Below, piece by piece: positions 1 to 9,166 of a stretch of DNA of 64,000 nt (positions within the stretch are counted from its first letter, which is position 1; each line of letters starts with the position of its first letter). The notes beneath the pieces were generated by a model. That model was not told the origin of the DNA. It ran no database searches and saw only the letters and a list, made by a program, of their open reading frames with translations. A program made the position numbers and the translations under genes. Source of the stretch: Croceivirga sp. (GTDB lineage: Bacteria > Bacteroidota > Bacteroidia > Flavobacteriales > Flavobacteriaceae); assembly GCA_028284665.1 (NCBI GenBank), contig JANQRG010000047.1:117584-181583 (forward strand), read 5' to 3'.

Positions 1-20
1 GGGTAAAATAGGAATGCATT

Positions 21-800
21 ATGAGCGATTTAATAACACTGCTAGCCAAGCAGGAGATTACAGAATTACATTATAAATATGCCCAGGCAATTGATAAACA
101 AGATTGGGATTTGTTTCAATCCATTGTTGACAAAAAGATAGTTGTGGATTACTCCAAATGGGGTATGGGTGGGCCAATTACCATGACAAATACTGAGTAT
201 GCTGAATTGGTACAATATCTTTTCTCAACAGAGTCTTTGTTCACGCAACACTACATGACAAATCCGATACTACACGTAATTGACGAAACGAATGCAAAGG
301 GTGAAGTATATGTTTTTGCCAGACACTACAGAAATAACAAAATAATGAGTCTGAATGCCTATTATTCTTGTGAATATAAGAATACAAACTCTGGCTGGGT
401 GTTCACCTCAATAGAAATGATTCCCCGTTGGGATGAGGGGGAGGATGTGGTGAATTTCTTTCAGATACCGGATACGGATCCGACTCAAAAAACCTACTTA
501 TTCGTTACGGCCACCCCCATAATGAAATATCATGACGCGCTTGAAAGATACGTTAAGGGGGTGATCCCAATGCTTATCAAAGCCGGGGGTTCTCAACCAA
601 AAATCATAAAACAAGATAAATCCGTGGCTGGACATACGGATACTTTTATGTCGATGATAGTCGAATTTAATGGAGTGGAAGCCAGGAAAGCCGCGGAAGC
701 AGTTTTTGAAAGCGATGAATATAAAATGATAATCCCCGATAGGGACAGGGCTTTTAGCAAAATGAATATTGCGTTTTATTCCGATATGCCCCAAGTCTAA
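21..800 (+). CDS. SnoaL/NTF2-like protein with DUF1330-like C-terminal domain
   Basis: 259 aa, ATG start, no signal peptide, so probably cytoplasmic. Residues about 5-145 look like a SnoaL/NTF2-type alpha+beta cone: an early helix (QEITELHYKYAQAID), the 'DWDLFQSIV' region and an aromatic-rich 'HYYRNN'-like strand set. Residues about 160-255 resemble DUF1330, a dimeric ferredoxin-like fold, with the family-style pattern 'VEFNGVEARKAAEAVFESDEYK'-like near the end. SnoaL folds serve as cyclases, dehydratases or binding proteins, so no reaction can be named. It is followed after 28 bp by two small membrane proteins and may be transcribed with them. The domain assignments are from pattern memory; the fusion itself is what the frame shows. 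Confidence 0.7.
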   Translation: MSDLITLLAKQEITELHYKYAQAIDKQDWDLFQSIVDKKIVVDYSKWGMGGPITMTNTEYAELVQYLFSTESLFTQHYMTNPILHVIDETNAKGEVYVFARHYRNNKIMSLNAYYSCEYKNTNSGWVFTSIEMIPRWDEGEDVVNFFQIPDTDPTQKTYLFVTATPIMKYHDALERYVKGVIPMLIKAGGSQPKIIKQDKSVAGHTDTFMSMIVEFNGVEARKAAEAVFESDEYKMIIPDRDRAFSKMNIAFYSDMPQV

Positions 801-828
801 TACGCAGTTGAAAAGTAAATAACACACT

Positions 829-1275
829 ATGAAAAGCCCTTTGAATCGCAGTCTTCCGAGACATATCAGGATCGGAGTATGGTCAAGTTTAATTTCCGCA
901 TTAATGCTCATTGGTATTGGATTTCTTTGGCTATTAGATCCAAATTCTACCGAGTTGTCCTTTTCCATTGTACCTGACTCGGAGGTAGCTTCCACTTTAG
1001 CTCGTATAGTCTCAATATTTAAAGGAATTGGCGATATCATTGGTCCGGTTTTCGTATTGATAGCGATCTTTTCGCATCAATTCCGACTGGCAGGATATTT
1101 TCAGATCGTCATATTGTTTCTTGTAATACTGGTTGACATGATCGTTTGGGGAACATTTGTGCCCAACGCGGGTTTAATGGATGTTCTGATGCATACTCCC
1201 TTTGCGGTTCCTATAATCATTGCCGCCTATAGTTTTTTAAAAAGTAAGAAACAGATCTATGGTAATCTTCATTAG
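829..1275 (+). CDS. small four-helix membrane protein, unknown function
   Basis: 148 aa. Four hydrophobic segments are visible, about residues 17-36, 65-82, 86-108 and 118-135, with short loops and a basic C-terminus. I do not recognise the family with confidence; size and topology are like the small DUF4345/DoxX-type membrane proteins. Its last 17 bp overlap the start of the next gene, which is also a small membrane protein, so the two are probably translationally coupled and may act together in the inner membrane. Confidence 0.65.
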   Translation: MKSPLNRSLPRHIRIGVWSSLISALMLIGIGFLWLLDPNSTELSFSIVPDSEVASTLARIVSIFKGIGDIIGPVFVLIAIFSHQFRLAGYFQIVILFLVILVDMIVWGTFVPNAGLMDVLMHTPFAVPIIIAAYSFLKSKKQIYGNLH

Positions 1276-1621
1276 ATTTTTTTTAATCCTTTATGGAATT
1301 ATTGCCCTTGCCACTGGCCTAATGGGAATAACAGTGGCGTATGATCCTTCAATGCCAATTTTTGAGGATAACTCTCATCGGTTCATCGCATCGATTTGGT
1401 CGTCTACTTCCCTGGCCTTTTTTTACGTTGCATGGCAACCACAACAAACGGTGCTCTTTCGTTTTTTAATGATTGCTCTTTTTCTTGGAGGTATCGTTAG
1501 ATTGGCCGCCTTAGTGAATTACGCTCCCGATATCCCAACCCTATCAACGATTTTGTTGGAATTAATCCCAACACCTATTCTCTGGTGGGGGCATACACGC
1601 TATATACGAAGTAAGGATTGA
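1259..1621 (+). CDS. DUF4345-like small membrane protein
   Basis: 120 aa with four predicted transmembrane helices (about residues 5-25, 40-60, 66-86 and 93-112). The order of elements, an N-terminal 'GIIALATGLMGI' helix followed by 'SHRFIASIWSSTSLAFFYVAW', resembles the DUF4345 family. No catalytic residues are evident. The ATG lies inside the upstream membrane-protein gene (17-bp overlap). No function can be given; inner-membrane location is likely. Confidence 0.65.
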   Translation: MVIFIRFFLILYGIIALATGLMGITVAYDPSMPIFEDNSHRFIASIWSSTSLAFFYVAWQPQQTVLFRFLMIALFLGGIVRLAALVNYAPDIPTLSTILLELIPTPILWWGHTRYIRSKD

Positions 1622-2231
1622 GTGTGAATAAAACAAAAATTAAAGTTAGAACTAACAACGAAAAACTATGCAATGAACAAAGCGGTTCCGAATCCAGGGA
1701 AATTCAAAAAAATGGCCGGGTAAATCAAAAGAATAGATACTCTATTTGCCCAAAGTGATGCAGAAAATTTTCAACTTTTAAAATCAGCATCCGTCCTTAC
1801 AGGTTCCCATCATGAAAACCATATTTTCACAGTATTTAATTTTCAAATGTGGAAAGCGTTTGGCCGGCCCTTTTTCTTAAACAGTAGACTACATAATTGT
1901 CCAAGCGGATGTGAAGCCCTAGGCTATTTTGAAGTGGACTATACTCCGGAATTTGGTAGGAACTTCATATCTGTCTTAAAGTATTCTTTGGCTTTTCTGG
2001 AATCAGGACATCTTGTGGGCTAGTCCCATTAACCTGCCGGTTCCTCGGTGCCTTTTTTGGTTCTACTATTGGCCGTAATTACTTGGTTGATCCCATTTTA
2101 TCAACTTCTATTAAACCTACTTTTCACTAAAAACAGGTACTTAACGATGTTAATCTAAAAAACCAAAGAGGGTTAAAGATAATCCTGTACCCCCTTTGGT
2201 TATGGAAACAAGTGTGTGAAACTTTAACGGT
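1622..2231. other. gene-poor 610-bp stretch with a possible decayed reading frame
   Basis: No intact gene is evident. A 16-codon ATG frame at 1673-1723 ends in TAA, and the same frame then stays open for 99 codons (1724-2023) with protein-like composition, including an internal ATG at 1847. This could be a gene broken by a nonsense mutation or a chance open frame; I do not recognise the translation. The right end (2157-2201) holds the terminator of the leftward gene. Confidence 0.3.
2157..2201 (-). terminator. Rho-independent terminator of the DUF4914 gene
   Basis: Read on the minus strand, a 12-bp stem with one mismatch (arms 2201-2190 and 2172-2161) encloses a 17-nt loop and runs into a T tract (complement of A2157-2162). 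It lies about 30 bp past the stop of the leftward gene. Confidence 0.75.
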
Positions 2232-4097
2232 TTATATTAAGGATTCATAGTCTTTTACTTTTCCATCCATCATGCAGCATTCGATAATTTGTCGGCCCAG
2301 AGGGTTCAGATCGTCTACCAAAAACTGCTCGAGTTCGGACTTGAAGAAATCGTTCAGTATGTTTGCCCCGATGTCATAAGCCTCAAGGCTTACTTCTTCT
2401 TGTAATGCTACATTAAGAAGTTCCTTTGGCAAATACTTGCCTTCGATTCGCATGCTGTTAAGATTATAACCGAGTAGGCTGCACCTTGATTCGGAAATCT
2501 GATCTTCGTTAAACCTGGCACTCCCCTTCCTTGCCAGGAATTCTCTGGCAATCCATTGCGGCATGAAACCGGTTTTGTACGCGCCAATATGCTGGTTAGG
2601 AAGTAGGATGTTCCTCACTTTCTTGGTCTGCAGGAACTGGTCCAATAAGAGGTTGGCCTGTGTTACCCTTTTTCCCGTGGCGAAGGGCCAGAAACTACCT
2701 ACACCTTCACTGGTGAGTCCGATGGTATCTGTGATGCTGGGATTCGCATGCCCACGGGGGGCCACCAAACGCCATAACCAAGCCAATGCGGGGGGAAGAA
2801 GGTGCATCAGTCCGACAATGCCGTAAGTGGGGTTTTCAGTGGTACATGGGGGAGTGCGGATACCCATACTTCGAATATCTACATCTACAGCACCCTTATA
2901 GACACCAGGGAATAAATCCCTGGGAATAATTACCCTTGGGTTAGGGCAGGGTTTTTCCGGACCGTCCATTTTGTGGTCCCATAGCATGGCGGTACTCCCG
3001 GCAACAGCATCAATATTAAGGAAAAGCAGGGGCTTTTCTGGTTGGGCTGATAGTCGCTCTAAGGTCACATCCGTTCCATAATGCTTTAAGTGATCAACGC
3101 GAACGAACCATCCGTCTTCGGCATCCATCAGATGAATTCTTCCGTTATTGACCGGCTTTCCATTTGTGTAACACAAAGCCATGTCGTCAGTTACGGGTTC
3201 CAAATCGCAGGTACGTGGAAGTTCCAGTTTAAAGCGTTTTTTAGCCACCACATTTTCACCCAAAAGCAGTCGCCCATCAGCTTGACGGTGTGGCTGCTGA
3301 AGGATTTCGCTTTTTCCACCGCCACTGGCACCCTCATGCATGAAGGTAACTACATTGTCATAGGGCGTAATCACTCTGACGGTAGCGCAGTGCGCGGTAA
3401 TCCATTTTTCGATGTTACCCAGGTGGATAAGCATACCGTACACCCCTTTTTTTGCACTGGGTCCTGGATATAGGTTATAGGAAAACATTTCGTATTGGTT
3501 TTCCTGCCTTTCATGGACCACAACCTGTTTACCTTCAAAGTGGGTGTGTCGGAAAGGAGGTGCAACGTATATCGCCACTTTAGGCTCAAATCCTTCGGGA
3601 AGGTTGTTTGCGTCAAGTATACCCTGGAGCAGGGCTAGCCCCAGGCCGAAGAAACCGGCATTGGCAGGTATAATTGCTACCCCGTCGTAACCAATACCTG
3701 GTTGTCCTGCTCTAAAGTAGAACATGGCCAAATCTTGTTCCTTCATCCAGTCGAAGGTTTCCTGTTTCAGGGAATCAAATCGATATCCAAACCTATCGGA
3801 GAATCGCACCTTGTCTGTTGGGAAGTCATCCGCAATAACCATGCTGTTGGGATCCCTCCTTCGGAGGTACACATCCGGGTAGTTTGCCGCGATGCCGTTC
3901 TTTACTCTAACCACTTCCGCTTCTACGTAATTGCGCCCATCTGGTAATTCGTAGGCTACTTGTTGGATTTTACTTCGATCCCCGTTGACCGCCAGTTCAA
4001 CCAACTCTTTTGTGGAGGAAGCAACGGTAAGACTCTTGGCATTTTCCTTTAGCCAATCGATTCGTTGAGCTACTGTTAACGTTTCTAGTTCAACCAT
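2232..4097 (-). CDS. DUF4914 family protein, PEP carboxykinase-like
   Basis: 621 aa, no signal peptide. I recognise the overall sequence as the DUF4914 family, long proteins related in fold to phosphoenolpyruvate carboxykinase. A glycine-rich P-loop (EGASGGGKSE, about residues 255-264) matches the PEPCK kinase-1a type of nucleotide-binding loop, and an acidic 'NIDAVAG' segment follows at about 354-360. Substrate and reaction are unknown; a phosphotransfer or decarboxylating activity would be an inference from fold only. It is monocistronic, with its own terminator downstream and a long non-coding region upstream. Confidence 0.75.
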   Translation of the reverse strand: MVELETLTVAQRIDWLKENAKSLTVASSTKELVELAVNGDRSKIQQVAYELPDGRNYVEAEVVRVKNGIAANYPDVYLRRRDPNSMVIADDFPTDKVRFSDRFGYRFDSLKQETFDWMKEQDLAMFYFRAGQPGIGYDGVAIIPANAGFFGLGLALLQGILDANNLPEGFEPKVAIYVAPPFRHTHFEGKQVVVHERQENQYEMFSYNLYPGPSAKKGVYGMLIHLGNIEKWITAHCATVRVITPYDNVVTFMHEGASGGGKSEILQQPHRQADGRLLLGENVVAKKRFKLELPRTCDLEPVTDDMALCYTNGKPVNNGRIHLMDAEDGWFVRVDHLKHYGTDVTLERLSAQPEKPLLFLNIDAVAGSTAMLWDHKMDGPEKPCPNPRVIIPRDLFPGVYKGAVDVDIRSMGIRTPPCTTENPTYGIVGLMHLLPPALAWLWRLVAPRGHANPSITDTIGLTSEGVGSFWPFATGKRVTQANLLLDQFLQTKKVRNILLPNQHIGAYKTGFMPQWIAREFLARKGSARFNEDQISESRCSLLGYNLNSMRIEGKYLPKELLNVALQEEVSLEAYDIGANILNDFFKSELEQFLVDDLNPLGRQIIECCMMDGKVKDYESLI

Positions 4098-4429
4098 AAC
4101 TGTTCTTTCTACTTTTTTGATTACTACTTATTGTCTTATCGAACCAAGTTTATCGGTTTTGATGTTCCCGTTAGCTTGGATTTTATGGGGTCAAATCTCC
4201 GTTTCAAAAAGGGCAAAAAACATGACACCTATCATACTATTTCTTGAAAGCCCAGTGTTTATTGGGTTTTTGCCTTTATATTATTTATAGAACACATTAA
4301 TTAAATTTATAAATAGGTCTACTCGAATAAATCTTTATTTATAAATACAGCTTGTGCAGAAATAAGCTGTTTATCTGAGTACAACATGTGCAGACTTTTG
4401 TTTTGGGGGACTCCATTTTATGAAAATCT

Positions 4430-4563
4430 AGAATAATGACGGTAATAAACCATTCTTTCCTATTTGGAAACATTATTAAGTACGCCGGCCGATATTACAC
4501 ACCAGCTTTTAAAAAGAAAACAGGAATGCGTCCTAAAGCCTATATTGAAGCACATTTGAATTA
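4430..4563 (+). pseudogene. C-terminal remnant of an AraC-family regulator
   Basis: A plus-strand frame ending in TAA at 4561-4563 reads '...GRYYTPAFKKKTGMRPKAY' and then IEAHLN. This matches the last helix of AraC/XylS DNA-binding domains ('YFTRVFKKxTGxTPxxYR'). Nothing upstream supplies the rest of the domain, so this is a truncated tail of about 40 codons. The remainder of the 4098-4683 gap is AT-rich and holds no other gene I can support. Confidence 0.45.
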
Positions 4564-4683
4564 AGTCTACCGGCAAAATGTATACAAGTTTTACCAAAAA
4601 GTATATCTTCAAGAGTACGTACAACCTTAATTTTGTGACCTAAACAAGGCGGTATATTGATATTCCGCTGAACATTTATCTCC

Positions 4684-5817
4684 TTGAAGAAACTCAAAAA
4701 AATAGTAAAACGAATGCTGCTGTCCATAGTCATACTCATTGCCTCGTTGGTGCTTATTTATCTGGCCTTTGTTAATTTTTATCCTTCTTTTGGCGGTGAT
4801 GTGGATAAAGAACGAAAGACCCTATATGAAGCTTCCCAGCAGTTCAGGGACGGAAAGTTTATGAATGCAAAAAGGGAAGTTCCTGAAGCTATGAGTTTTT
4901 CGAAGATGCTCTTTGTAAGTCGAAAGTTTTTCTTCGAAAAGGTAGAAAACGGAAGACCTGCTGAAGACTTAGTGGTTCAAAAAATAGATTCGACCGACAT
5001 TGCATCTTACCACAAAGGAAGCCGTCTTATTTGGTTTGGGCACTCGGCCTTTTTACTACAAGTGGATAGGAAAAATATATTGATTGACCCTATGCTGGGT
5101 AAAGTGCCCGCACCACATCAATGGATGGGTGCCAAACGCTTTAATGTAGAGTCGCCTATTGAAATAGAGAAACTTCCAAAAATAGATGCGGTTGTGATTT
5201 CGCATGACCACTATGATCATTTGCATTATGAGTCTATAAAAAGACTAAAAAACAAGGTTGAAGCGTATTATGTTCCTCTTGGTGTTGGTGTGCACTTAGA
5301 AGCCTGGGGGGTTAGCCCCAACAAAATAAGGGAAATGGACTGGTGGGAGGAAACCACATTTAAAGACCTACAATTTACATGTACGCCCGCGCAGCATTTT
5401 TCGGGGAGGAAGTTTACCAACGGCCAAAGTACCTTGTGGAGCTCCTGGGTGATCAAGTCTGATAGTACTGCGCTCTTTTTCAGTGGTGATAGTGGCTACG
5501 GACCGCATTTTAAACAAATTGGGGAACAATATGGTCCATTTGATTTTGCCATGCTGGAATGTGGTCAATACAATAAAATGTGGCCGGATATTCATATGTT
5601 CCCCGAAGAAACTGCGCAAGCCGGAGTTGATGTTCAAGCCAAGGCGCTAATGCCTATTCATTGGGGAGCATTTAAATTAGCGTTACACTCCTGGACCGAC
5701 CCTATAGAACGCGTTTCCAAAAAAGCGGAAGAACTGAAGATTCCATTAGTTACCCCAAAGATTGGAGAAGCCATTATAATAGATAAGCTACCAAAGCCCA
5801 ATTCGGTTTGGTGGTGA
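4684..5817 (+). CDS. MBL-fold metal-dependent hydrolase (UlaG/NAPE-PLD-like)
   Basis: 377 aa. Residues about 10-32 form an N-terminal membrane anchor or signal, so the enzyme is likely membrane-tethered or periplasmic. The metallo-beta-lactamase core carries 'WFGHSAFLL', the metal motif HDHYDH, 'CTPAQHFSGR', 'GDSGYGPHF' and 'PIHWGAFKLALHSW', matching the L-ascorbate-6-phosphate lactonase/NAPE-phospholipase D branch. A phospholipid or lactone substrate is possible but not shown. The 5'-most start is TTG; an ATG at 4714 (codon 11) is an alternative that keeps most of the hydrophobic segment. The next gene follows after 41 bp on the same strand. Confidence 0.85.
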   Translation: MKKLKKIVKRMLLSIVILIASLVLIYLAFVNFYPSFGGDVDKERKTLYEASQQFRDGKFMNAKREVPEAMSFSKMLFVSRKFFFEKVENGRPAEDLVVQKIDSTDIASYHKGSRLIWFGHSAFLLQVDRKNILIDPMLGKVPAPHQWMGAKRFNVESPIEIEKLPKIDAVVISHDHYDHLHYESIKRLKNKVEAYYVPLGVGVHLEAWGVSPNKIREMDWWEETTFKDLQFTCTPAQHFSGRKFTNGQSTLWSSWVIKSDSTALFFSGDSGYGPHFKQIGEQYGPFDFAMLECGQYNKMWPDIHMFPEETAQAGVDVQAKALMPIHWGAFKLALHSWTDPIERVSKKAEELKIPLVTPKIGEAIIIDKLPKPNSVWW

Positions 5818-5858
5818 GATCGTATTTGTTTGAATTTGACAAATAAGAAACAGAAAAC

Positions 5859-6512
5859 ATGAAAAGAGTAGTAATAGCGGGAGCATCGGGTATGATTGGA
5901 AGCTTACTACTGGAATGCTGCCTTACTTCCAAACAGATTAGCCAGGTAACTTCATTGGTTCGAAAAAACACGAATACTAATCATCCCAAATTGGAGGAAG
6001 TGGTCATTCCCGATTTTAAGGATTACTCCGAAAAAGGGGATATTTTCCAAGATGTGGATATCGCATTCTTTTGTATTGGGGTATACACCGGTCAAGTGCC
6101 GGACAATGAATTCAAAGAAATAACCGTTGACTATGCGGTTTCATTTGCCGATGCCGTAAAAAAAGCAAATCCTGGGGCTACACTTTGCCTACTTAGTGGG
6201 GCTGGGGCCGACCGTACCGAGAAAAGCCGTACATCATTTGCACGATATAAGGGGATAGCCGAAAACCAAATCTCTCCATTAGGATTGGATTTTTATACCT
6301 TTCGACCAGGATACATTTATCCTGTGACCCCTCGTAAAGAACCCAATGTAATGTATCGAATATCCAGAGCACTGTATCCCTTAATCCGAATGATGGGTCC
6401 AAGCAGCAGTATCAAATCCACCGAACTCGCTTCAGCCATGTTTAATGTCGGACTACATGGCGCTGATTCCGAAATATTGGAGAACAAAACCATTTTACAG
6501 CTGTCTTCATGA
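5859..6512 (+). CDS. NAD(P)-binding atypical SDR (NmrA/HTATIP2-like)
   Basis: 217 aa with a Rossmann fold. The N-terminal glycine motif GASGMIG (about residues 8-14) binds NAD(P). 'FFCIG', 'LLSGAGAD' and an RYKGIAE segment (in place of the canonical YxxxK) place it with the atypical short-chain dehydrogenases related to HTATIP2. No transmembrane segments. Substrate is unknown. It may be co-transcribed with the upstream MBL-fold gene. Confidence 0.8.
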   Translation: MKRVVIAGASGMIGSLLLECCLTSKQISQVTSLVRKNTNTNHPKLEEVVIPDFKDYSEKGDIFQDVDIAFFCIGVYTGQVPDNEFKEITVDYAVSFADAVKKANPGATLCLLSGAGADRTEKSRTSFARYKGIAENQISPLGLDFYTFRPGYIYPVTPRKEPNVMYRISRALYPLIRMMGPSSSIKSTELASAMFNVGLHGADSEILENKTILQLSS

Positions 6513-6535
6513 GAACAGCGTTAACCCATTATTCG

Positions 6536-7069
6536 CTACCCCTTTTTAGGCCGAAACACCTTCATTTCTTCTTGATTAGTCTCCATGTATGGACCTTCAA
6601 TAAGATCAATACAATATGGGATGGCCGGGAAAACCACCTCCAGACATTCCCGTATGGATTTCGGTTTGCCGGGTAGATTGACGATTAAAGTACTCCCGCG
6701 GATTCCAGCAGTTTGCCGGGAGAGAATAGCAGTAGGTACATATTGCAAGCTTACTTGTCGCATAAGCTCACCAAAACCGGGAAGTAGTTTTTCGCAAACG
6801 GCAATAGTTGCCTCCGGGGTGACATCGCGCATGGCAGGTCCCGTTCCCCCTGTTGTTATAATTAAGCAACAGGCCTTGTCGTCTGCCATTGCAATCATTT
6901 CTTTTTCTAGCAAGACCTGTTCATCGGGAATTACAGCGTATTCCGGTTCCCATGGACTGGATAGCCATAAATTCAGAAGGCGCTGAACCTCCTTGCCGGG
7001 TAAATCTTCATATTCCCCACGACTGGCGCGGTCCGATACATTGATAATGCCAATCTTTATTTTTTCCAC
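6536..7069 (-). CDS. mog: molybdopterin adenylyltransferase, MogA/MoaB family
   Basis: 177 aa, typical length for the family. Landmarks are the N-terminal 'IGIINVSDRASRGEYED', the glycine motif 'IITTGGTGPAMRDVTPEAT', 'LSRQTAGIRGSTLIVNLPG' and 'CLEVVFPAIPYCIDLIEG'. These enzymes adenylylate molybdopterin before molybdenum insertion in the cytoplasm. No other molybdenum-cofactor genes are nearby. The stop codons of this gene and the SDR-like gene face each other across 23 bp. MogA and MoaB cannot be separated reliably from sequence alone. Confidence 0.88.
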   Translation of the reverse strand: MEKIKIGIINVSDRASRGEYEDLPGKEVQRLLNLWLSSPWEPEYAVIPDEQVLLEKEMIAMADDKACCLIITTGGTGPAMRDVTPEATIAVCEKLLPGFGELMRQVSLQYVPTAILSRQTAGIRGSTLIVNLPGKPKSIRECLEVVFPAIPYCIDLIEGPYMETNQEEMKVFRPKKG

Positions 7070-7092
7070 TTATCCTCAACTTTAGTATTTAA

Positions 7093-7109
7093 CAAGAGTA
7101 CAACTCTTG
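7093..7109. promoter_or_regulatory. short inverted repeat upstream of mog
   Basis: A 7-bp perfect inverted repeat with a 3-bp spacer (CAAGAGT-aca-ACTCTTG) lies 24-40 bp before the mog start. It could be an operator or chance; there is no T tract, so it is not a good terminator. Confidence 0.25.
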
Positions 7110-7232
7110 CAACTATTTCAAAAAACAAAAGGGCTAAAAATCGTGGACTTTTTAGTTTGGCTTTACCTAAGCAATGGTTTCCTGTAGCAAACCACTACGG
7201 CTTGAATCAAGTACGGGTTATAGATCAGTCTA

Positions 7233-8450
7233 TTATAGTGCATATGCCCTATCCATAGGCCATTCATCGGAATATCCCTTGATCCACTTTTTTGACGCTA
7301 TTTCTTTATCAGTTGATAAACACACATCGAGGTCTGCTCTTATCTTTGCCTCATTCAGATGTTGACCGATGAATACGATTTCAGTTTTTCGATCCCCAAA
7401 GGTTTTGTCCCAATTTTCTTCGATGATGTCCTGGTTCTCGGCATATGTTACGTATTGTATCCTCTTTTTAATGGGCATACTACTCCACCACACTCCTGCA
7501 CTGTGGGCTTTTAAAGAGCCTCCTGCCTGACCCCAGATCAGAGCTTGTTCCGGCCTTGAAGCCAACCAGAATAAGCCTTTACTTCTGATGATAGCCTTTG
7601 GGAATTCTTGCGCAAAGCTCAAAAAACGTTCAGGGTCAAAGGGTTTTCTAGTGCGATATACAAAAGAACTTATACCATACTCCTCAGTTTCAGGGGTATG
7701 TTCGCCTTTTTGAAGTTCTTCAATCCAACCAGCGCTTTGTTCAGCTTCTTCAAAATTAAAAAGCCCTGTGTTAAGAATTGTTTCAGGTGCTACTTTACTG
7801 TAAGTTGACTCGATTATGCGTGCAGAAGGGTTCAATTTCTGGATGGCTCCTCGTAAAGTTTTGAGATCTTCATGGCTAATCAAGTCTGTTTTGTTTAAAA
7901 CAATTACATTGGCAAACTCAACCTGGTCGGTTAGCAAATCGGCAATAGATCGATGGTCTCCCTCCATATCGGTAAGCTCCCTATCCATAAGTGTTTCAGG
8001 GCTACCAAAATCTTTGAAAAAGTTAAAAGCATCTACTACGGTTACCATAGTGTCAATGTAACTGAACCGTGAGAGGTCAATCCCGTTTTCTTCATCTGTA
8101 AAAGAAAACGTCTGCGCAACCGGTACGGGTTCACTAATACCTGTACTTTCAATAAGGAGATAATCAAACCGGTTTTCCATGGCCAAACGCTCTACTTCTA
8201 CCATTAGGTCTTCTCTAAGGGTACAGCAAATACAACCATTACTCATTTCTACCAGTTTTTCCTCTGTTCGGGAAAGGGTATTTTCGTTCTTTACTAATTC
8301 CGCATCCACATTTACCTCGCTCATATCGTTCACGATCACCGCTACTTTCAAACCCTCTTTGTTGTGCAGCACATGGTTGAGCAGGGTGGTTTTGCCCGCT
8401 CCGAGGAATCCGCTTAAAACAGTCACTGGGAGTTTTTTTTCCATTTTCAT
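7233..8450 (-). CDS. zigA: COG0523/CobW-type GTPase, probable zinc metallochaperone
   Basis: 405 aa from the ATG at 8450. This start is chosen because 'AGAAGG' precedes it, whereas the longer frame begins with TTG at 8471. The Walker A loop (GFLGAGKTT), the metal-binding GCICC motif, switch elements and the guanine-specificity NKTD ('VLNKTDLI') are all present, followed by the CobW C-terminal domain. COG0523 GTPases of this length deliver Zn2+ to client enzymes under zinc limitation. It is the last gene of a leftward group with a DUF1826 and a MerC-like gene and lies beside a Fur-family regulator, which supports a zinc role over cobalamin or nitrile hydratase. The symbol is by analogy. Confidence 0.85.
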   Translation of the reverse strand: MKMEKKLPVTVLSGFLGAGKTTLLNHVLHNKEGLKVAVIVNDMSEVNVDAELVKNENTLSRTEEKLVEMSNGCICCTLREDLMVEVERLAMENRFDYLLIESTGISEPVPVAQTFSFTDEENGIDLSRFSYIDTMVTVVDAFNFFKDFGSPETLMDRELTDMEGDHRSIADLLTDQVEFANVIVLNKTDLISHEDLKTLRGAIQKLNPSARIIESTYSKVAPETILNTGLFNFEEAEQSAGWIEELQKGEHTPETEEYGISSFVYRTRKPFDPERFLSFAQEFPKAIIRSKGLFWLASRPEQALIWGQAGGSLKAHSAGVWWSSMPIKKRIQYVTYAENQDIIEENWDKTFGDRKTEIVFIGQHLNEAKIRADLDVCLSTDKEIASKKWIKGYSDEWPMDRAYAL

Positions 8451-8521
8451 ACCTTCTAAATTACTTAACAAAATTCCGTTCTAATGCTAGGCAGGCTAGC
8501 GATTCTTATTTGGTGACAATA

Positions 8522-9166
8522 TCACTTGGGAAAGGGTAAGGATGCATTGACGTCTATGCTAAGTAAAATGCGTTCCTCACAGTTTTCCTGAATGTTAGGA
8601 CTACGATGCAAAATCGGGGTTGCTCCAGGATATAATGCACCTTTTAAAATGACTACGTCACCGGTATATACTTGTTTTACAAGGCTTTCATCGAGCAAAA
8701 TGTTTTGATTACCTTTTCCGGTTAGGTAGGCTTTTCGATCTACCGCATGATTGGGCAGCCATAAGGTCCCGGGACCATAATAGGTACAAAGCATCCTGAG
8801 TTGGTTATTGTCCGCATGGAACCTGGAGCACATGTTAGTGCTGACCTTAGCCAGTTTAAGCCGAAAAGAAGGTGCTCTGGTAACTTGTTCAAATAGTTCC
8901 AAAAGACTCAAAAGATCCTCCCTTAGGCTTAGCTGCCCGGGAAGTACTTTGGCAAAATAGCTGCTTAGGGAAAAGGTAATTTCTTCAACCGTACCACTAT
9001 CCAGAAATTCTACAGGCAACTTTATGACCTGATCCAGCCCTTTTTTCAATGATTCGATCCCCCGTTGGTAAACAGCAAGATTTTTGGTTTTTACATGAAT
9101 GTCATGTAGTATTCCGATATCGCTACCAATTGCCGCATTATCATCCTGGACGTCTATCGGTATCAT
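8522..9166 (-). CDS. DUF1826 family protein, zinc-starvation associated
   Basis: 214 aa, cytoplasmic. The central block 'CSRFHADNNQLRMLCTYYGP' followed by 'GTLWLPNHAVDR', and a later 'GDVVILKGALYPG' and 'PILHRSP', match DUF1826. The conserved His/Asp residues and jelly-roll-like spacing suggest a cupin- or dioxygenase-like metal site, but no activity is established. DUF1826 genes commonly sit beside COG0523 GTPases and Zur. Its ATG overlaps the stop of the MerC-like gene in an ATGA arrangement, so translation is probably coupled. Confidence 0.85.
   Translation of the reverse strand: MIPIDVQDDNAAIGSDIGILHDIHVKTKNLAVYQRGIESLKKGLDQVIKLPVEFLDSGTVEEITFSLSSYFAKVLPGQLSLREDLLSLLELFEQVTRAPSFRLKLAKVSTNMCSRFHADNNQLRMLCTYYGPGTLWLPNHAVDRKAYLTGKGNQNILLDESLVKQVYTGDVVILKGALYPGATPILHRSPNIQENCEERILLSIDVNASLPFPK

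Noticed and set aside
498..1040. 180-aa minus-strand ORF
   Set aside because: It spans two plus-strand genes with better starts and domain structure; no family features.
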